A DNA stretch of 47,731 nucleotides from CAZTTG01 sp964615935 (GTDB taxonomy: Bacteria; Planctomycetota; UBA1135; GCA-002686595), in contig CAZTTG010000050.1 in NCBI GenBank assembly GCA_964615935.1, positions 1 to 47,731 of the forward strand. The letters run 5' to 3'. The notes beneath the pieces were generated by a model. The model was not told the DNA's origin. It did no database searches and saw only the letters and a program-made list of their open reading frames with translations. Shown here one piece after another: positions 9,654 to 19,025 of the stretch. The position numbers and the translations under genes are program-made. The number at the start of each line of letters is the position of its first letter. Within the stretch, counting starts at the first letter, position 1.

Positions 9654-10547
9654 ATGACCCGCAATCCCAAGCTCTGCGCCCTCGTCGCCAGCGTCGCGCT
9701 CCTCGGCGCGGCTCCGTCCCCGGGCGGCCTCGCCCTCGAACAGGAGGGCGCATCCGCCGGCCCGTCGCCGGACACCGCGGCCATCATCGAGAGCCGCAGC
9801 GACGTGCTCCCGGCCGAGGTGCTCGACGCGCTCCCCCCCGACGTGGGCCGTCGCGTCCTCGGCGGCAGCCAGCCCATCTACCTGCTCGTCAACCCCGCCC
9901 TGCGTGGGGGCGAGGGGGATCCCGCGGGGTTGCCGGAGGTGCTGGCCCTCGAGGGGACCGAGCTGCCCGCGAACCTGCTGGCCGCCCTCGGGCGCCGGCG
10001 CGACGGCCGGGGGGCCGCCGTGGCCTGGCAGGTGCAGCGGGTCCTGCGCGACTACCTCACGCGCTTCTTCGAGGACGTCCGCGACAGCGAGAGCCTGGAG
10101 CGGCTCATCCAGCGGCATCGGCTGGCCGAGAGCTATCGGCTCATCGTGCTGGCGGCCGACGCGCGGGCGGGGGCCGTGCGCGAGGGCGAGGGGCCGGACT
10201 CCAGCCTGCAGCTCAAGCTCTCCCTGCGGCTGGTGCGCATCGAGCTCGACGCGCGCGCCCCGCACCCGGTGGCCGGGCTCGAGCTCCTGTGGGCCGACTG
10301 CGCCCGGGGCCAGGCCCGGCTGCCCCGACCGGGACCGTCCGGCGAGCTCGACGAGCGCGAGGTCTACCGGGCCCTGAGGGTGGCCTGCATCGAGGCCATC
10401 CGCGGCCAGCTCGCCCTGAGCCTGTGGGGGAACCCGAGGCTGCGCGACGGCCGCTGGTTCGGGGAGCGCCCCGACGCGGTGGGCGGAAGCACGGACCCGG
10501 AGACGCCGCCCGCGGAGCCGGCCGAAGCAGAGGAGGGACGGCGATGA
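9654..10547 (+). CDS. exported protein of unknown function, weakly LpoB-like
   Basis: A 297-residue protein with a signal peptide (MTRNPKLCALVASVALLGAA, cleavage near 25). The mature part contains YLLVNPALRG, a helical middle, and a segment SLRLVRIELDARAPHPVAGLELLWADC. That segment resembles the way LpoB/CsgG-type periplasmic proteins end (a strand naming an attribute followed by an LWADx turn). The similarity is weak and I would not name it on that basis. It opens the kinase gene run: its stop overlaps the start of the next gene in ATGA, implying coupled translation. A GAGGAGGGG ribosome site precedes the ATG. Confidence 0.65.
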   Translation: MTRNPKLCALVASVALLGAAPSPGGLALEQEGASAGPSPDTAAIIESRSDVLPAEVLDALPPDVGRRVLGGSQPIYLLVNPALRGGEGDPAGLPEVLALEGTELPANLLAALGRRRDGRGAAVAWQVQRVLRDYLTRFFEDVRDSESLERLIQRHRLAESYRLIVLAADARAGAVREGEGPDSSLQLKLSLRLVRIELDARAPHPVAGLELLWADCARGQARLPRPGPSGELDEREVYRALRVACIEAIRGQLALSLWGNPRLRDGRWFGERPDAVGGSTDPETPPAEPAEAEEGRR

Positions 10548-11779
10548 GGGGGCCGGCTCGCGGCGCTCTGCTCGCGGCCGCCCTGGCCGCGCTGGGCCTC
10601 CTGGGCGTCGGCTGCGAGGCTCCGCCCGCGCCGGAGCCCGCGCCGCCTCCGGCGCCGCCCCCGCCGCCCCCGGCGCTCTCCGATGCCCTGGCCGTCCCGG
10701 GAGGCGCCCTGGTGAGCTGGAATTCGGCGGCTCCCTGCACCGCGACCGCCCTCGGCGCGGAGCGCCGGGTGGGCGGCGCGTGGCGCGAGACCCGACCCGC
10801 GCCGGCCTTCGACGCCCTGGGCCCCGCGGCGGTCTACGTCCCGGGTCTCGATCCGGGCGCGTGGCGCTTCACCCTCGAGCTCGGCGAGGAGGAGGGCGGG
10901 CGTCGCTTCGAGCTGGGCCCCACGGCCGCGATCGAGGTCCCCGACGTCCCCTCCCGCTGGCGATTCCTCGACCTGCGGGAGGACCTCGGCCAGGAGACCC
11001 CGCTGGGGCTGGCCGCGCTGCTCGCCTTCCCCTGGGAGGTCCGCGAGCCGGGCGTGCCCCCCCTCGACGCGGAGGAGGAGCTGCGGCGGGCCCTGGAGGA
11101 CCTCTCCCTGCGCGCCCTGCGCCTGGCCCTGGGGCCGACCTACTCGGTGGGGCGGGGAGAGCTGACCGCCTTCGAGAGCGCTCGCGAGTCGCTGCTCGAG
11201 GGGGTCGAGGCGGGCGTCGACCCGATCCTGCCCGGGGCCCTCTCGGCGAGCGTGCTGTGCGCGGTGGACCTGCGGCTGCCGCGGGGCGGGGCCGGGGAGG
11301 CGCTCCTGGGGCTGCGCGTCTTCGATCTCTCCTACCGGCGGTACCAGCAGGACAAGCCGGTGCGGCGCCTCTGGAACACGCGCCTCCTGGTCTTCGAGGA
11401 CTTCGTCGCGCTGGACGCCGGGCGGCTCGCCGGCGAGGAGCGCCTGGCGGAGCTGCTGCGGGGGCTGCGGCTCCTCGTGGGGGAGGCCTCGGCCGATCCG
11501 GTGCTCCTGCGCCTGCGCGATTTCCACCGGCGGCTCGGCGGGACGGCCCTCTCGGATCCCGCCCGTCAGCTCGAGCTCCTCGAGATCCTGGGCGCCGAGG
11601 TGGCGGCCGGGGCCGACCGCCGCAACTTCCGCCGGGTGGAGCGCGCGCACCTCTTCCCGCGCGCCGGGGACGCGCCCTTCCTGGCCCTGCCCACGGCGGG
11701 GGGGCCGGCGGCGGAGCCGGACGAGACGGTCACGCCCTCGCCCGCGTCCGGTGAGGGGGAGCCGGCCGATGGGACCTGA
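10544..11779 (+). CDS. lipoprotein of unknown function
   Basis: A 411-residue protein with a lipoprotein signal: a basic start, a hydrophobic stretch and the lipobox LLGVGC, so the mature protein begins at the cysteine near residue 22. A Pro/Ala-rich linker of about 20 residues follows, as expected for a lipid-anchored protein reaching into the periplasm. The globular part includes a beta-sandwich-like region (PGLDPGAWRFTLEL) and a helical C-terminus ending in an acidic tail. I recognise no family. It starts inside the stop of the preceding gene (ATGA) and overlaps the following gene by 11 bases. Confidence 0.65.
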   Translation: MRGPARGALLAAALAALGLLGVGCEAPPAPEPAPPPAPPPPPPALSDALAVPGGALVSWNSAAPCTATALGAERRVGGAWRETRPAPAFDALGPAAVYVPGLDPGAWRFTLELGEEEGGRRFELGPTAAIEVPDVPSRWRFLDLREDLGQETPLGLAALLAFPWEVREPGVPPLDAEEELRRALEDLSLRALRLALGPTYSVGRGELTAFESARESLLEGVEAGVDPILPGALSASVLCAVDLRLPRGGAGEALLGLRVFDLSYRRYQQDKPVRRLWNTRLLVFEDFVALDAGRLAGEERLAELLRGLRLLVGEASADPVLLRLRDFHRRLGGTALSDPARQLELLEILGAEVAAGADRRNFRRVERAHLFPRAGDAPFLALPTAGGPAAEPDETVTPSPASGEGEPADGT

Positions 11780-13586
11780 CCGCTCCATCCTGCGGGGGAT
11801 CGGCGCGCTGCTCCTCGCCGCGCCCCTGCCGGGAGGAGCGCGCGACCAGGAGCCCCCGGCCGAGGTGAGCCGGCCGGCCGTGGCCCGGAGCGCCGTGGCC
11901 GCCTGCCGTCAGCTCACCGCGCGCGCCCGGCTGGCCTGCGCCGTGGCCGAGGAGCTCTCCGCGCGCCGGCTCCGCTCGGGCTGGGAGGCGGGGCCATCGG
12001 GATCCCCGCGCGAGCGCCCGGAGCTCGCGCTCCTGCTCGAGTTCTGCTCGGACCTGGTGAGCGAGCTCGCCCCGCCGGCCGCGGCCCTGCCGACCGCCCC
12101 GACCCTGGAGCTCCTGGACGCCACCGACGAGGTGGTGGAGCGCCTGGCCGACGGCGCGCTCCTCTCCATCGAGACGCGCCTGGACGTCGCCCGCCTCGCC
12201 TCGGCTCTCCTCCAGGGCCTCGCCGACGAGGGGCGGGACCCGGCCACCCGGCGCGCCGTGGCGCGCCACCGCGTCCGGTGGCTGCTGCACCAGAGGCCGG
12301 ACGGGCCTCCCGCGGACTTCGCCGAGCTGGAGGTCCGGGCGGGGCTCGCGCTCCGCTGCCTCGATCTCCTGGACTCGGTCGAGGCCGGCGACGGCCGGTC
12401 CGTCGATCCGCGGAGCCGGGAGCGGCTGGAGCGCTGGTCGGCCGAGCTCCTGCGGAGCCCGCGGTGGCGCGACCTGCCCCCCGAGCCCGACGCCGACCCG
12501 CGCGATCGCGCGGCCCGACGGGAGCGGATGCTGGCCCGCCTGCTGTCGGCCGCGCCCTCGCTCGACGAGGACGTGCTGATCGGGCATCTGCTGGCGCGGG
12601 TGAGCGCGCTGCGCGACCCGGGGGAGGAGCCCGGGGAGCCGGGGCGGGACCGCGCCCTGGACTTCCTGGACACCCTCGAGCTGGCGCGGGCCGTGCGCGC
12701 CAGCGCGGCCGTCCGCGAGGGCGGGTGGTCGGCCTTCCTGGACTCGATGGACTCGCTGCGGCTCGAGGTGGTCGAGGGCGAGCTGCGGCCGCCGGCCGCC
12801 CTCGAGGGTGAGGACGCGGGCTCGGCCGCCTCTCCGCGCTCGGTCGCGCACCTGGAGCCGGGAGCGCCCGGGCTGGCGGTCTCGGTGCTGGACCGGGAGG
12901 GTCGGCTCCGCGGCCTGCCGGCTCCGGCCGAGCTGGGGCTGAGCGGCGCCTATCCCGTCCTCGAGGGGCTCGAGCTCGCGATCCGGGTCGAGACCGCGGC
13001 GGGCGATCCGGTCCGGCTCTGCCTGCGGGCCGGCTCCGGTGCGATCGAGATCGCCCTGCCCTCGCGCGTCCCCGGGGACGCCACCCTCTTCGACGTCTCC
13101 CTGCCGGCGTCCGGGGCGAGGCGCGGGCTGGTGGCCCTGTCCCACCGGCCCTGGACCCGCGGGGAGCTGGTGGGCGCGCTGAACGCCGGCCTCCCGGCCC
13201 AGATCCAGAGCGACCTGGGAGGCGCCCACGAGGAGGTGCGGGCCTTCCTCGCGAGCTTCCTCGAGGATCCGCGGGGACCCGAGGGGCCCCTGGACCTGAC
13301 CCTGGAGGAGCAGCGCGAGCTGGCCATCGCCGGCATGCGGGATCCGGAGGGGGTGGCGGTGGTGGACGGCGATGCCGCCGCTCGCCTGCGCGAGATTCTC
13401 CGGCCTCGCGGGGCCCTCCCACGGGCGGAGCTCTGCGAGCGGATCGAGCCCTGGGTCGTCCGCGCCCTGGGGTGGACGGAGCTCGAGGCCGGCCCGGAGC
13501 GGGTCGTGCACCTGCGCCTGGACGAGGAGGTCGAGCCGGACCGGCGCTACGTCATCCGCGAGGTGGCGACCTGGGAGGGGCCCTGA
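11769..13586 (+). CDS. exported protein of unknown function
   Basis: A 605-residue protein with an N-terminal signal-like segment (MGPDRSILRGIGALLLAAPLP). The first 330 residues are predicted helical and rich in Leu, Ala, Arg and Glu. The second half has beta-rich segments (LELAIRVETAAGDPVRLCLRAG) and a C-terminal stretch ending REVATWEGP. No catalytic motif or known family is visible. The ATG at 11769 is preferred over an upstream GTG because GAGGGGGAG precedes it. It overlaps the lipoprotein gene by 11 bases and lies 20 bases before the kinase gene, so it probably works with them. Confidence 0.65.
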   Translation: MGPDRSILRGIGALLLAAPLPGGARDQEPPAEVSRPAVARSAVAACRQLTARARLACAVAEELSARRLRSGWEAGPSGSPRERPELALLLEFCSDLVSELAPPAAALPTAPTLELLDATDEVVERLADGALLSIETRLDVARLASALLQGLADEGRDPATRRAVARHRVRWLLHQRPDGPPADFAELEVRAGLALRCLDLLDSVEAGDGRSVDPRSRERLERWSAELLRSPRWRDLPPEPDADPRDRAARRERMLARLLSAAPSLDEDVLIGHLLARVSALRDPGEEPGEPGRDRALDFLDTLELARAVRASAAVREGGWSAFLDSMDSLRLEVVEGELRPPAALEGEDAGSAASPRSVAHLEPGAPGLAVSVLDREGRLRGLPAPAELGLSGAYPVLEGLELAIRVETAAGDPVRLCLRAGSGAIEIALPSRVPGDATLFDVSLPASGARRGLVALSHRPWTRGELVGALNAGLPAQIQSDLGGAHEEVRAFLASFLEDPRGPEGPLDLTLEEQRELAIAGMRDPEGVAVVDGDAAARLREILRPRGALPRAELCERIEPWVVRALGWTELEAGPERVVHLRLDEEVEPDRRYVIREVATWEGP

Positions 13587-13606
13587 TCCGGGCCGGCGAG
13601 GATCCC

Positions 13607-16600
13607 GTGGAGCCGCAGGACGCGAAGGGCCCGAGGGCGGCCGAGCCCGGTGCGGGGAGCCCGGCCGATACCCCGGCCATGCGCACCACCAGCGTGTGGG
13701 CGACGACCACGGGGCTGGGCGAGGAGCCGGCCGGGCTGCCCGGACCGAGCAGCGTGCGCCTGCGGCTGCTCGGCGCGGGCGGGCAGGGCGAGGTGTGGCT
13801 GGTCGAGCACCTGGGGCGGCACGAGGCCCACAAGTACCTGACCCGGCGCGGCCCGGCGGCCGGCGAGCTCTTCCGCGAGGCCCTGCACACGAGGCTCGTC
13901 GACCACCCGAACATCGTCCAGGTCTTCGGCACCGAGGAGGTGGACGGAGCGCCGGTGCTGCGCATGGAGTTCGTCGAGGGCATCGATCTCGCGCAGGCGG
14001 TCGAGCGGGACGGCGTCCTGCCCCTCGATCGCCTGGTGCCCGTCGCGATCCAGATCGCCGACGCCCTGCAGGCCACGCACGAGGCCGGCATCGTGCACCA
14101 GGACCTCAAGCCCTCGAACCTGATCCTGCGGGCCGACGGGACCTCGGTCGTGGTCACCGACTTCGGCGTGTCGGCGGCCGCCCGCTCGGGCTCGGCCGGC
14201 GTGGGCGGGGGCACGCCGATGTTCATGGCGCCCGAGCAGTTCGAGGACGGCAGCCGCGGAACGGCGCGCTCCGACGTGTGGTCCCTCGGGGTCACCCTCT
14301 ACTACCTCGCCTGCGGCCGCTACCCCTTCCCCTTCGAGACCCTGGCTCCGCGAGAGGCGGTGCGCGAGCCGCCGCTCGATCCGACCCCGGATCATCCCTG
14401 GGTGCCGACGCAGCTGTGGGCCATCCTGCGCCGGATGCTGCGCGCCGATCCCTCGACCGAGGGGTACGCGACCGTGCGGGAGGCTCGGGAGGATCTCGAG
14501 GCCTGGTGGACCACCCTGCGCTGCCCGGCCTGCGGGCGGCCCGCGCCCCTCGACGAGATCGAGGAGGGCTGCCCCCGGCCGGAGTGCGGCTCCCCGGAGC
14601 TGGCCCTGACGAGGACCGCGGTGCTGGCGAGGCGCGGGGCGCAGGCCGCCCTGGCCAACTGCTCCTTCCCCGAGGCCGTGGGTCTGCTGCGCGGCGCCAC
14701 CGAGGAGCTCTCGGGGGAAGGCCGGGCCGCCGCGGCCGGGGAGCTCGCCGGGCTCCAGCTCGCCTGCGAGCGCCTGGCCCGGGACCACGGCCGGGCCGTG
14801 GAGGAGGTCGGCGAGCAGCTCGAGGCGGGGCGGATCGTCGAGGCGGTGCGCGGACTCGAGCGCGCGCGGGCCCTCTTCTCCCGCTCTCCCGCCCTGGGCG
14901 AGCTTCGCTCCCGGGCGCGCCGCGCGGTGGTCGAGGTGCACTCCGCCACCGAGCCCGGGCTTCGAGACGCCCTGCGCTCGGGTGACTTCGAGCGGGCGCG
15001 GGAGGTCCTCTCCCGGCTGACCGCCATCCTGGACGACGCCGCGGCGCGGCGCGAGCTGCGCCTGGGGCTGGGGCACCCGCCCGAGGATCCCGACTGGCTG
15101 GCCGAGGAGGTGGAGCGGCGCGAGGGCGTCTGGCGGGTGCACGCCGAGGGGGTCCGCCGCGCGATCGACGCCCTGGACCTGGGCGAGGCGGTGCGCTGCG
15201 CGGCTCGCCTGCAGTCCGAGTTCCCCTCGGAGGAGAACGAGCGGGCGCTGGGGCGGCTGAGACGGGCGGAGCGGGCCTGGGCCGCCGCGCGGAGCTGGTC
15301 GGTGGGCGAGCTGGAGGCGCTGGCGGAGGCGCCCCTCGATCGCGCCGGCGAGAGGCCCCTGGAGCTGAGGGCCGCGCGCGAGGCCTGCGACCGGCTCCTG
15401 GAGGATCTGCCCGCGGCGGAGCACCCCTCCCTCGAGAGGGTCCGGGAGCTCCACGGCCTCCTGGATCGGGCCATCGCCGCGGTGGAGGAGCGGGTGGGGG
15501 GGAAGCTGGAGCGCGCCGAGCGCTCGCAGGAGGAGCTGCGCGTGGTCGAGGCCCTCTCCCTGCTCGATCGCGTCGGCGAGCTCGTCCTGGGCTCGGACGT
15601 CTTCGCCAGCGAGGCGCGCGAGGCCTTCCGCGCCCGCCGCAGCCACCTGGCCGCCCTGGTGGAGCGCGCCTCGGGCCTGCACCGCGACGGCCAGACCGCC
15701 CTGGAGCGACGGGACTACGCCGCCGCCCACCTGGCCCTGCAGGAGCTGGTCAGCCTCGCGCCGCGCGACTTCCCCGACGTCGAGGGCATGCTGGAGGAGA
15801 TCGAGCGCCTGCGCGGGCGGGCCGCGGTCCTCGGCGAGGACGTGGCCCGCTCCCTGGCCGACATCCGGCGCGGCCGCTTCAGCCTGGACTCGATCCGGCT
15901 GACGCTCGAGCGGGCCGAGGAGCTGCACCGGATCAGCGGGGACGACCGGCGGCGCGAGCTCCTGGCCGACCTCGCCGAGGCGGCCGTCGGGATCCTCGAC
16001 TCGCAGCTCGAGTACGCCCGCTCGCTGCGCGAGGCCGCCGAGGCCTGCGCCTTCCTGCGCAGCTCGCTGGTCCCCGTGGTGCAGGCCCTGCCGGCCGAGC
16101 GGTGGGGCGCCATGGCGGCCGATCACCCGGAGGTGGCCTCGCGGCTCGCTTGCCTCCTGGACCAGGCGGCCTCGCTCCTGCCGGACGAGGCGGCGCAGGC
16201 CCTCGCTGTCGGCGGGGAGCTGTGCTCCGCGCTGGAGGAGCTGGCCGACCTGCCCTCCCGGGGGCCGAGCGAGCCGACCGCTCCCTGCGCGGCGGACCGG
16301 ATCGCCTCCGCGGTCGAGGCCGGCCTTCGGGCGGCGGGGAGCGCCGCGGTACGCCCCCAGCTCCCCGCGGCCCTGGACCTCCTGCGTCGCCTGGAGGCGC
16401 AGGCGCCCGGGGAGCGGGCGGCCGACGTCCGGCGCCGGGCGGAGCGCCTGCGGCGGCTGGGGCGGCGCGCGACCCTGGCTCGCTCGGGCCGCCGCCTCCT
16501 GCGGACCCTCCTGTGGCTCGGCCCCCTCGCGGCCGCGGGCATCGGCGGCTGGATGGCCGGTCACGACCGGGGCGTTCGCGCGGCGGAGGGGGAGATCCAG

Positions 16601-17455
16601 GGATGGACGGAGAGCTGGGTCGGCGGCCTGGGTCTGGACCGGGAGCTGGAGCGCGCGGCCGCCGCCTGGCTCGGGAGCTCGGCGGACGAGCCCGCCGGCT
16701 CGGCCGAGCGGATGGCCGTGGCCCAGCGCTGGAAGGAGCTGCGCCGCGCCCTGGCGGGGCACGATTCGGGGGAGCGGCGGCCCCTCGGGTACTGGGTCGC
16801 CGCGGGCTCGCTCCTGGGCCAGGTCGATCGCCTCGAGGGCGAGCCCTGGGAGGGGCTCCGGCGGCGCTTCGTCGCGGATGTGGACCGCGCCCTGGAGGTG
16901 ACCCTCGGCCTGGGGCTCGAGCGGGCTCTCGCCGAGCCCTGGTCGGCCGCCACCCCCGGGGGCGCTCACGGGGGTCTGCCCGCGCTCCTCGCGGACGTGA
17001 TCGCGGGACTGCCCCCGGGCGCCGAGCGACAGGGGCTCGAGCGGCTCCGGGCGGCCATCGCCGAGCTGGTGGGGGAGGCCCCGGTCGCCGAGCTGCGCGC
17101 GGCCCTCGACGCCGGCCGCCTGCCCGGGCGAGCGAGCTCGCTGCACGCCGGGATCCGCGCCCTGTGCGCCGAGGGGGGCGCGGCCGGGGGCTTCTCGGAC
17201 GGCGTGCGGTTCGGGCTGCGCGGATGGCTCCAGGGAGAGCTGCGGCGGATCCTGAGCGCCGAGCTCCTGGCCGAGCTCGAGGCGGCGGCCGGGGGGCGGC
17301 TCGAGGGCTTCGCCGCGAGGCAGTCGCAGCTCGTCAGGGCCCTGGACGAGCTGCCCCGCGGCCTGGCCGGCGCCCGGGCGCTCTCGCGCTCGAAGCTGGA
17401 GCGGACCCTGCTCGAGGTCGTCGAGACCCTCGGAGAGGGCGGAGGGACGGAGTGA
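13607..17455 (+). CDS. membrane Ser/Thr protein kinase with zinc ribbon and extracytoplasmic domain
   Basis: A 1282-residue Hanks-type kinase. The kinase domain (about 50-303) has the Gly-rich loop LGAGGQGEVWLVEH, an ATP-anchoring lysine (K76), the catalytic loop HQDLKPSN (164-171), DFG (185-187) and APE (208-210). The arginine of the usual HRD is Gln, which removes a common activation-loop control point. A four-cysteine zinc ribbon follows (C306, C309, C322, C327), then about 640 residues of helical, coiled-coil-like repeats, one membrane segment (about 966-984) and about 300 external residues. The GTG at 13607 is chosen because GAGGA stands before it; the first ATG (13679) has no ribosome site. 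Context suggests the three exported neighbours are partners or signals. Confidence 0.88.
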   Translation: MEPQDAKGPRAAEPGAGSPADTPAMRTTSVWATTTGLGEEPAGLPGPSSVRLRLLGAGGQGEVWLVEHLGRHEAHKYLTRRGPAAGELFREALHTRLVDHPNIVQVFGTEEVDGAPVLRMEFVEGIDLAQAVERDGVLPLDRLVPVAIQIADALQATHEAGIVHQDLKPSNLILRADGTSVVVTDFGVSAAARSGSAGVGGGTPMFMAPEQFEDGSRGTARSDVWSLGVTLYYLACGRYPFPFETLAPREAVREPPLDPTPDHPWVPTQLWAILRRMLRADPSTEGYATVREAREDLEAWWTTLRCPACGRPAPLDEIEEGCPRPECGSPELALTRTAVLARRGAQAALANCSFPEAVGLLRGATEELSGEGRAAAAGELAGLQLACERLARDHGRAVEEVGEQLEAGRIVEAVRGLERARALFSRSPALGELRSRARRAVVEVHSATEPGLRDALRSGDFERAREVLSRLTAILDDAAARRELRLGLGHPPEDPDWLAEEVERREGVWRVHAEGVRRAIDALDLGEAVRCAARLQSEFPSEENERALGRLRRAERAWAAARSWSVGELEALAEAPLDRAGERPLELRAAREACDRLLEDLPAAEHPSLERVRELHGLLDRAIAAVEERVGGKLERAERSQEELRVVEALSLLDRVGELVLGSDVFASEAREAFRARRSHLAALVERASGLHRDGQTALERRDYAAAHLALQELVSLAPRDFPDVEGMLEEIERLRGRAAVLGEDVARSLADIRRGRFSLDSIRLTLERAEELHRISGDDRRRELLADLAEAAVGILDSQLEYARSLREAAEACAFLRSSLVPVVQALPAERWGAMAADHPEVASRLACLLDQAASLLPDEAAQALAVGGELCSALEELADLPSRGPSEPTAPCAADRIASAVEAGLRAAGSAAVRPQLPAALDLLRRLEAQAPGERAADVRRRAERLRRLGRRATLARSGRRLLRTLLWLGPLAAAGIGGWMAGHDRGVRAAEGEIQGWTESWVGGLGLDRELERAAAAWLGSSADEPAGSAERMAVAQRWKELRRALAGHDSGERRPLGYWVAAGSLLGQVDRLEGEPWEGLRRRFVADVDRALEVTLGLGLERALAEPWSAATPGGAHGGLPALLADVIAGLPPGAERQGLERLRAAIAELVGEAPVAELRAALDAGRLPGRASSLHAGIRALCAEGGAAGGFSDGVRFGLRGWLQGELRRILSAELLAELEAAAGGRLEGFAARQSQLVRALDELPRGLAGARALSRSKLERTLLEVVETLGEGGGTE

Positions 17456-18639
17456 GCGATGCGCGCGCGCGCCCCGAGGCCCCCGCGGCCTCCGGCGAGA
17501 TCGAGCCCCTGCGCCTGGGGCCGCTGGAGGTCTGGCCGCCGGTGGTCCTGGCCCCCATGGCCGGCATCACCAACCCGCCCTTCCGGGCCCTGTGCCGGGA
17601 GTACGGCGCCGGCCTGTGCATCTCCGAGATGATCACCGCCCGCGGGTGGCTGCACGGGAATCGCCTGACCCGGCTGCTCGCGGCTCCCGGCCAGGGCGAG
17701 CGGCCGCGCTCGGTGCAGGTCTACGGCACCGACCCCGCCGACGTCGGCGAGATGGTCCGCCAGCTCGTGGACGAGGGCGTGGACCACGTCGATCTGAACC
17801 TGGGATGTCCGGTGCCCAAGGTCACCTCCAAGGGCGGCGGCGCGGCCATCCCGCTCAAGCCCCGGCTGATGGCCCGGCTGCTGCGGGCCATGGTGGGGGC
17901 CGCGGGGAGCGTCCCGGTGACGATCAAGGTGCGCACGGGGATCGACGCGCGCCTCTTGACCTACCTCGACGCCGGGCGCGTGGCCCAGGAGGAGGGCGCG
18001 GCCGCGATCGGTCTGCACGCGCGCACCGCGGCCCAGCTCTACTCGGGGGAGGCCGACTGGGACGCCATCGGGAGGCTGGTCGAGTCGGTGGACGTGCCGG
18101 TGCTCGGCAACGGCGACGTGTGGGAGGCGCGGGACGCGCTGAGGATGATGCGCCAGAGCGGCTGCGCCGGCGTCATCGTCGGCCGCGGTTGCCTCGGCCG
18201 GCCGTGGCTCTTCCGCGAGCTGGTCCGGGTCTTCGACGGCCGCGAGCCGGAGCCGCCGCCGCGCATGGGCGAGGTCGCCGAGATCGCGGCGGAGCACGCG
18301 CGACGGCTGATCGAGCTCTTCGGCCCCGAGAACGGCATGCGGCAGATGAGGAAGTGGCTCGGGTGGTACACCAAGGGCTTCCGCGGCTCGGCCGCGCTTC
18401 GCGGGCGCCTGCACGCGATCGAGGATCTGCCGGGGATGAGCCGCGCGCTGGGGCAACTGGATCCGACGGAGGAGTTTCCGGCCGCGGCGCTGCGGGCGCG
18501 ACGCGCCAAGGGGGGCCGGACCCAGCGGGTGAAGCTGCCGGAGGGGTACCTCGATCAGAGGGAGGACGACGCCGCGCCGCCGGAGCCGGAGACGCCCGAG
18601 GAGATCGAGGCGATCGAGCGGGCGCTGGACGGAGGGTAG
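17452..18639 (+). CDS. dusB: tRNA-dihydrouridine synthase
   Basis: Dus enzymes reduce uridines in the tRNA D-loop using FMN and NADPH. The 395-residue protein shows the FMN-site start VVLAPMAGITNPPFRALC, the catalytic-cysteine segment LNLGCPVPKV, GLHARTAAQLYSG and the phosphate-binding VIVGRGCLGRPWLF. The spacing fits the DusB branch; bacterial DusB is usually about 320 residues, and the excess is a charged C-terminal tail (PPEPETPEEIEAIERAL). Translation starts at GTG, which overlaps the kinase stop (GTGA). That coupling to a signalling gene is unexpected and may only be an operon-end accident. Confidence 0.93.
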   Translation: MSDARARPEAPAASGEIEPLRLGPLEVWPPVVLAPMAGITNPPFRALCREYGAGLCISEMITARGWLHGNRLTRLLAAPGQGERPRSVQVYGTDPADVGEMVRQLVDEGVDHVDLNLGCPVPKVTSKGGGAAIPLKPRLMARLLRAMVGAAGSVPVTIKVRTGIDARLLTYLDAGRVAQEEGAAAIGLHARTAAQLYSGEADWDAIGRLVESVDVPVLGNGDVWEARDALRMMRQSGCAGVIVGRGCLGRPWLFRELVRVFDGREPEPPPRMGEVAEIAAEHARRLIELFGPENGMRQMRKWLGWYTKGFRGSAALRGRLHAIEDLPGMSRALGQLDPTEEFPAAALRARRAKGGRTQRVKLPEGYLDQREDDAAPPEPETPEEIEAIERALDGG

Positions 18640-18856
18640 CGCACCCCCGAAATGGGAGGCGCAGGGCTACGGGCCCCGCGCCTCGGCTGGATCCGCGGTC
18701 CTGCTGGGGACTGCGCGAATCATTCGCGGTAGGTCGCGATTTCCGAAACGACCTCGTGCGGCCGGCCGCGGCGCCGGGCGTGCTTCTCGGAGAGCGAGGA
18801 TGGCCCTCGCTGGGGCCTGGGCCCGCGGCCTCTTGCAGTGATCGCTTCCAGGTCCA

Positions 18857-18885
18857 AGGCTAGGCGAGATTCCGGAATGCCACAA
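18857..18885 (-). promoter_or_regulatory. possible orphan promoter with palindrome in its spacer
   Basis: On the minus strand TTGTGG (18880-18885) and TAGCCT (18857-18862) are 17 bases apart. The spacer contains the perfect palindrome ATTCCGGAAT (18869-18878). No gene starts downstream on this strand before the 3' end of dusB. Confidence 0.35.
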
Positions 18886-18901
18886 GGGCAAAGCCGGCGC
18901 G

Positions 18902-18940
18902 AAAGCGGCTCGCCTCGGGCCACCGAGGAGAGCCGCTTTT
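18902..18940. terminator. bidirectional terminator between dusB and fba
   Basis: AAAGCGGCTC (18902-18911) pairs with GAGCCGCTTT (18930-18939), with an inner stem CCTCGG/CCGAGG. T-runs follow on both strands. It lies between two convergent genes and is the clearest intrinsic terminator in the window. Confidence 0.8.
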
Positions 18941-19025
18941 CAGGCCTGAACCGATCGGTCGGATCGCCACCTCTCGCGCGCGTAGAGGGGCCTTCCGGCG
19001 CGATCCGCGGGCCGATCCCGGGGGA

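Larger units (their letters stand above)
18640..19025. other. gene-free interval between dusB and fba with dyads
   Basis: No protein gene is visible. It holds a perfect palindrome CGCGAAT-c-ATTCGCG (18714-18728), an inverted repeat AGGTCG/CGACCT (18730-18753), a possible minus-strand promoter (18857-18885) and the bidirectional terminator at 18902-18940. A small RNA on the minus strand is possible. Confidence 0.4.
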
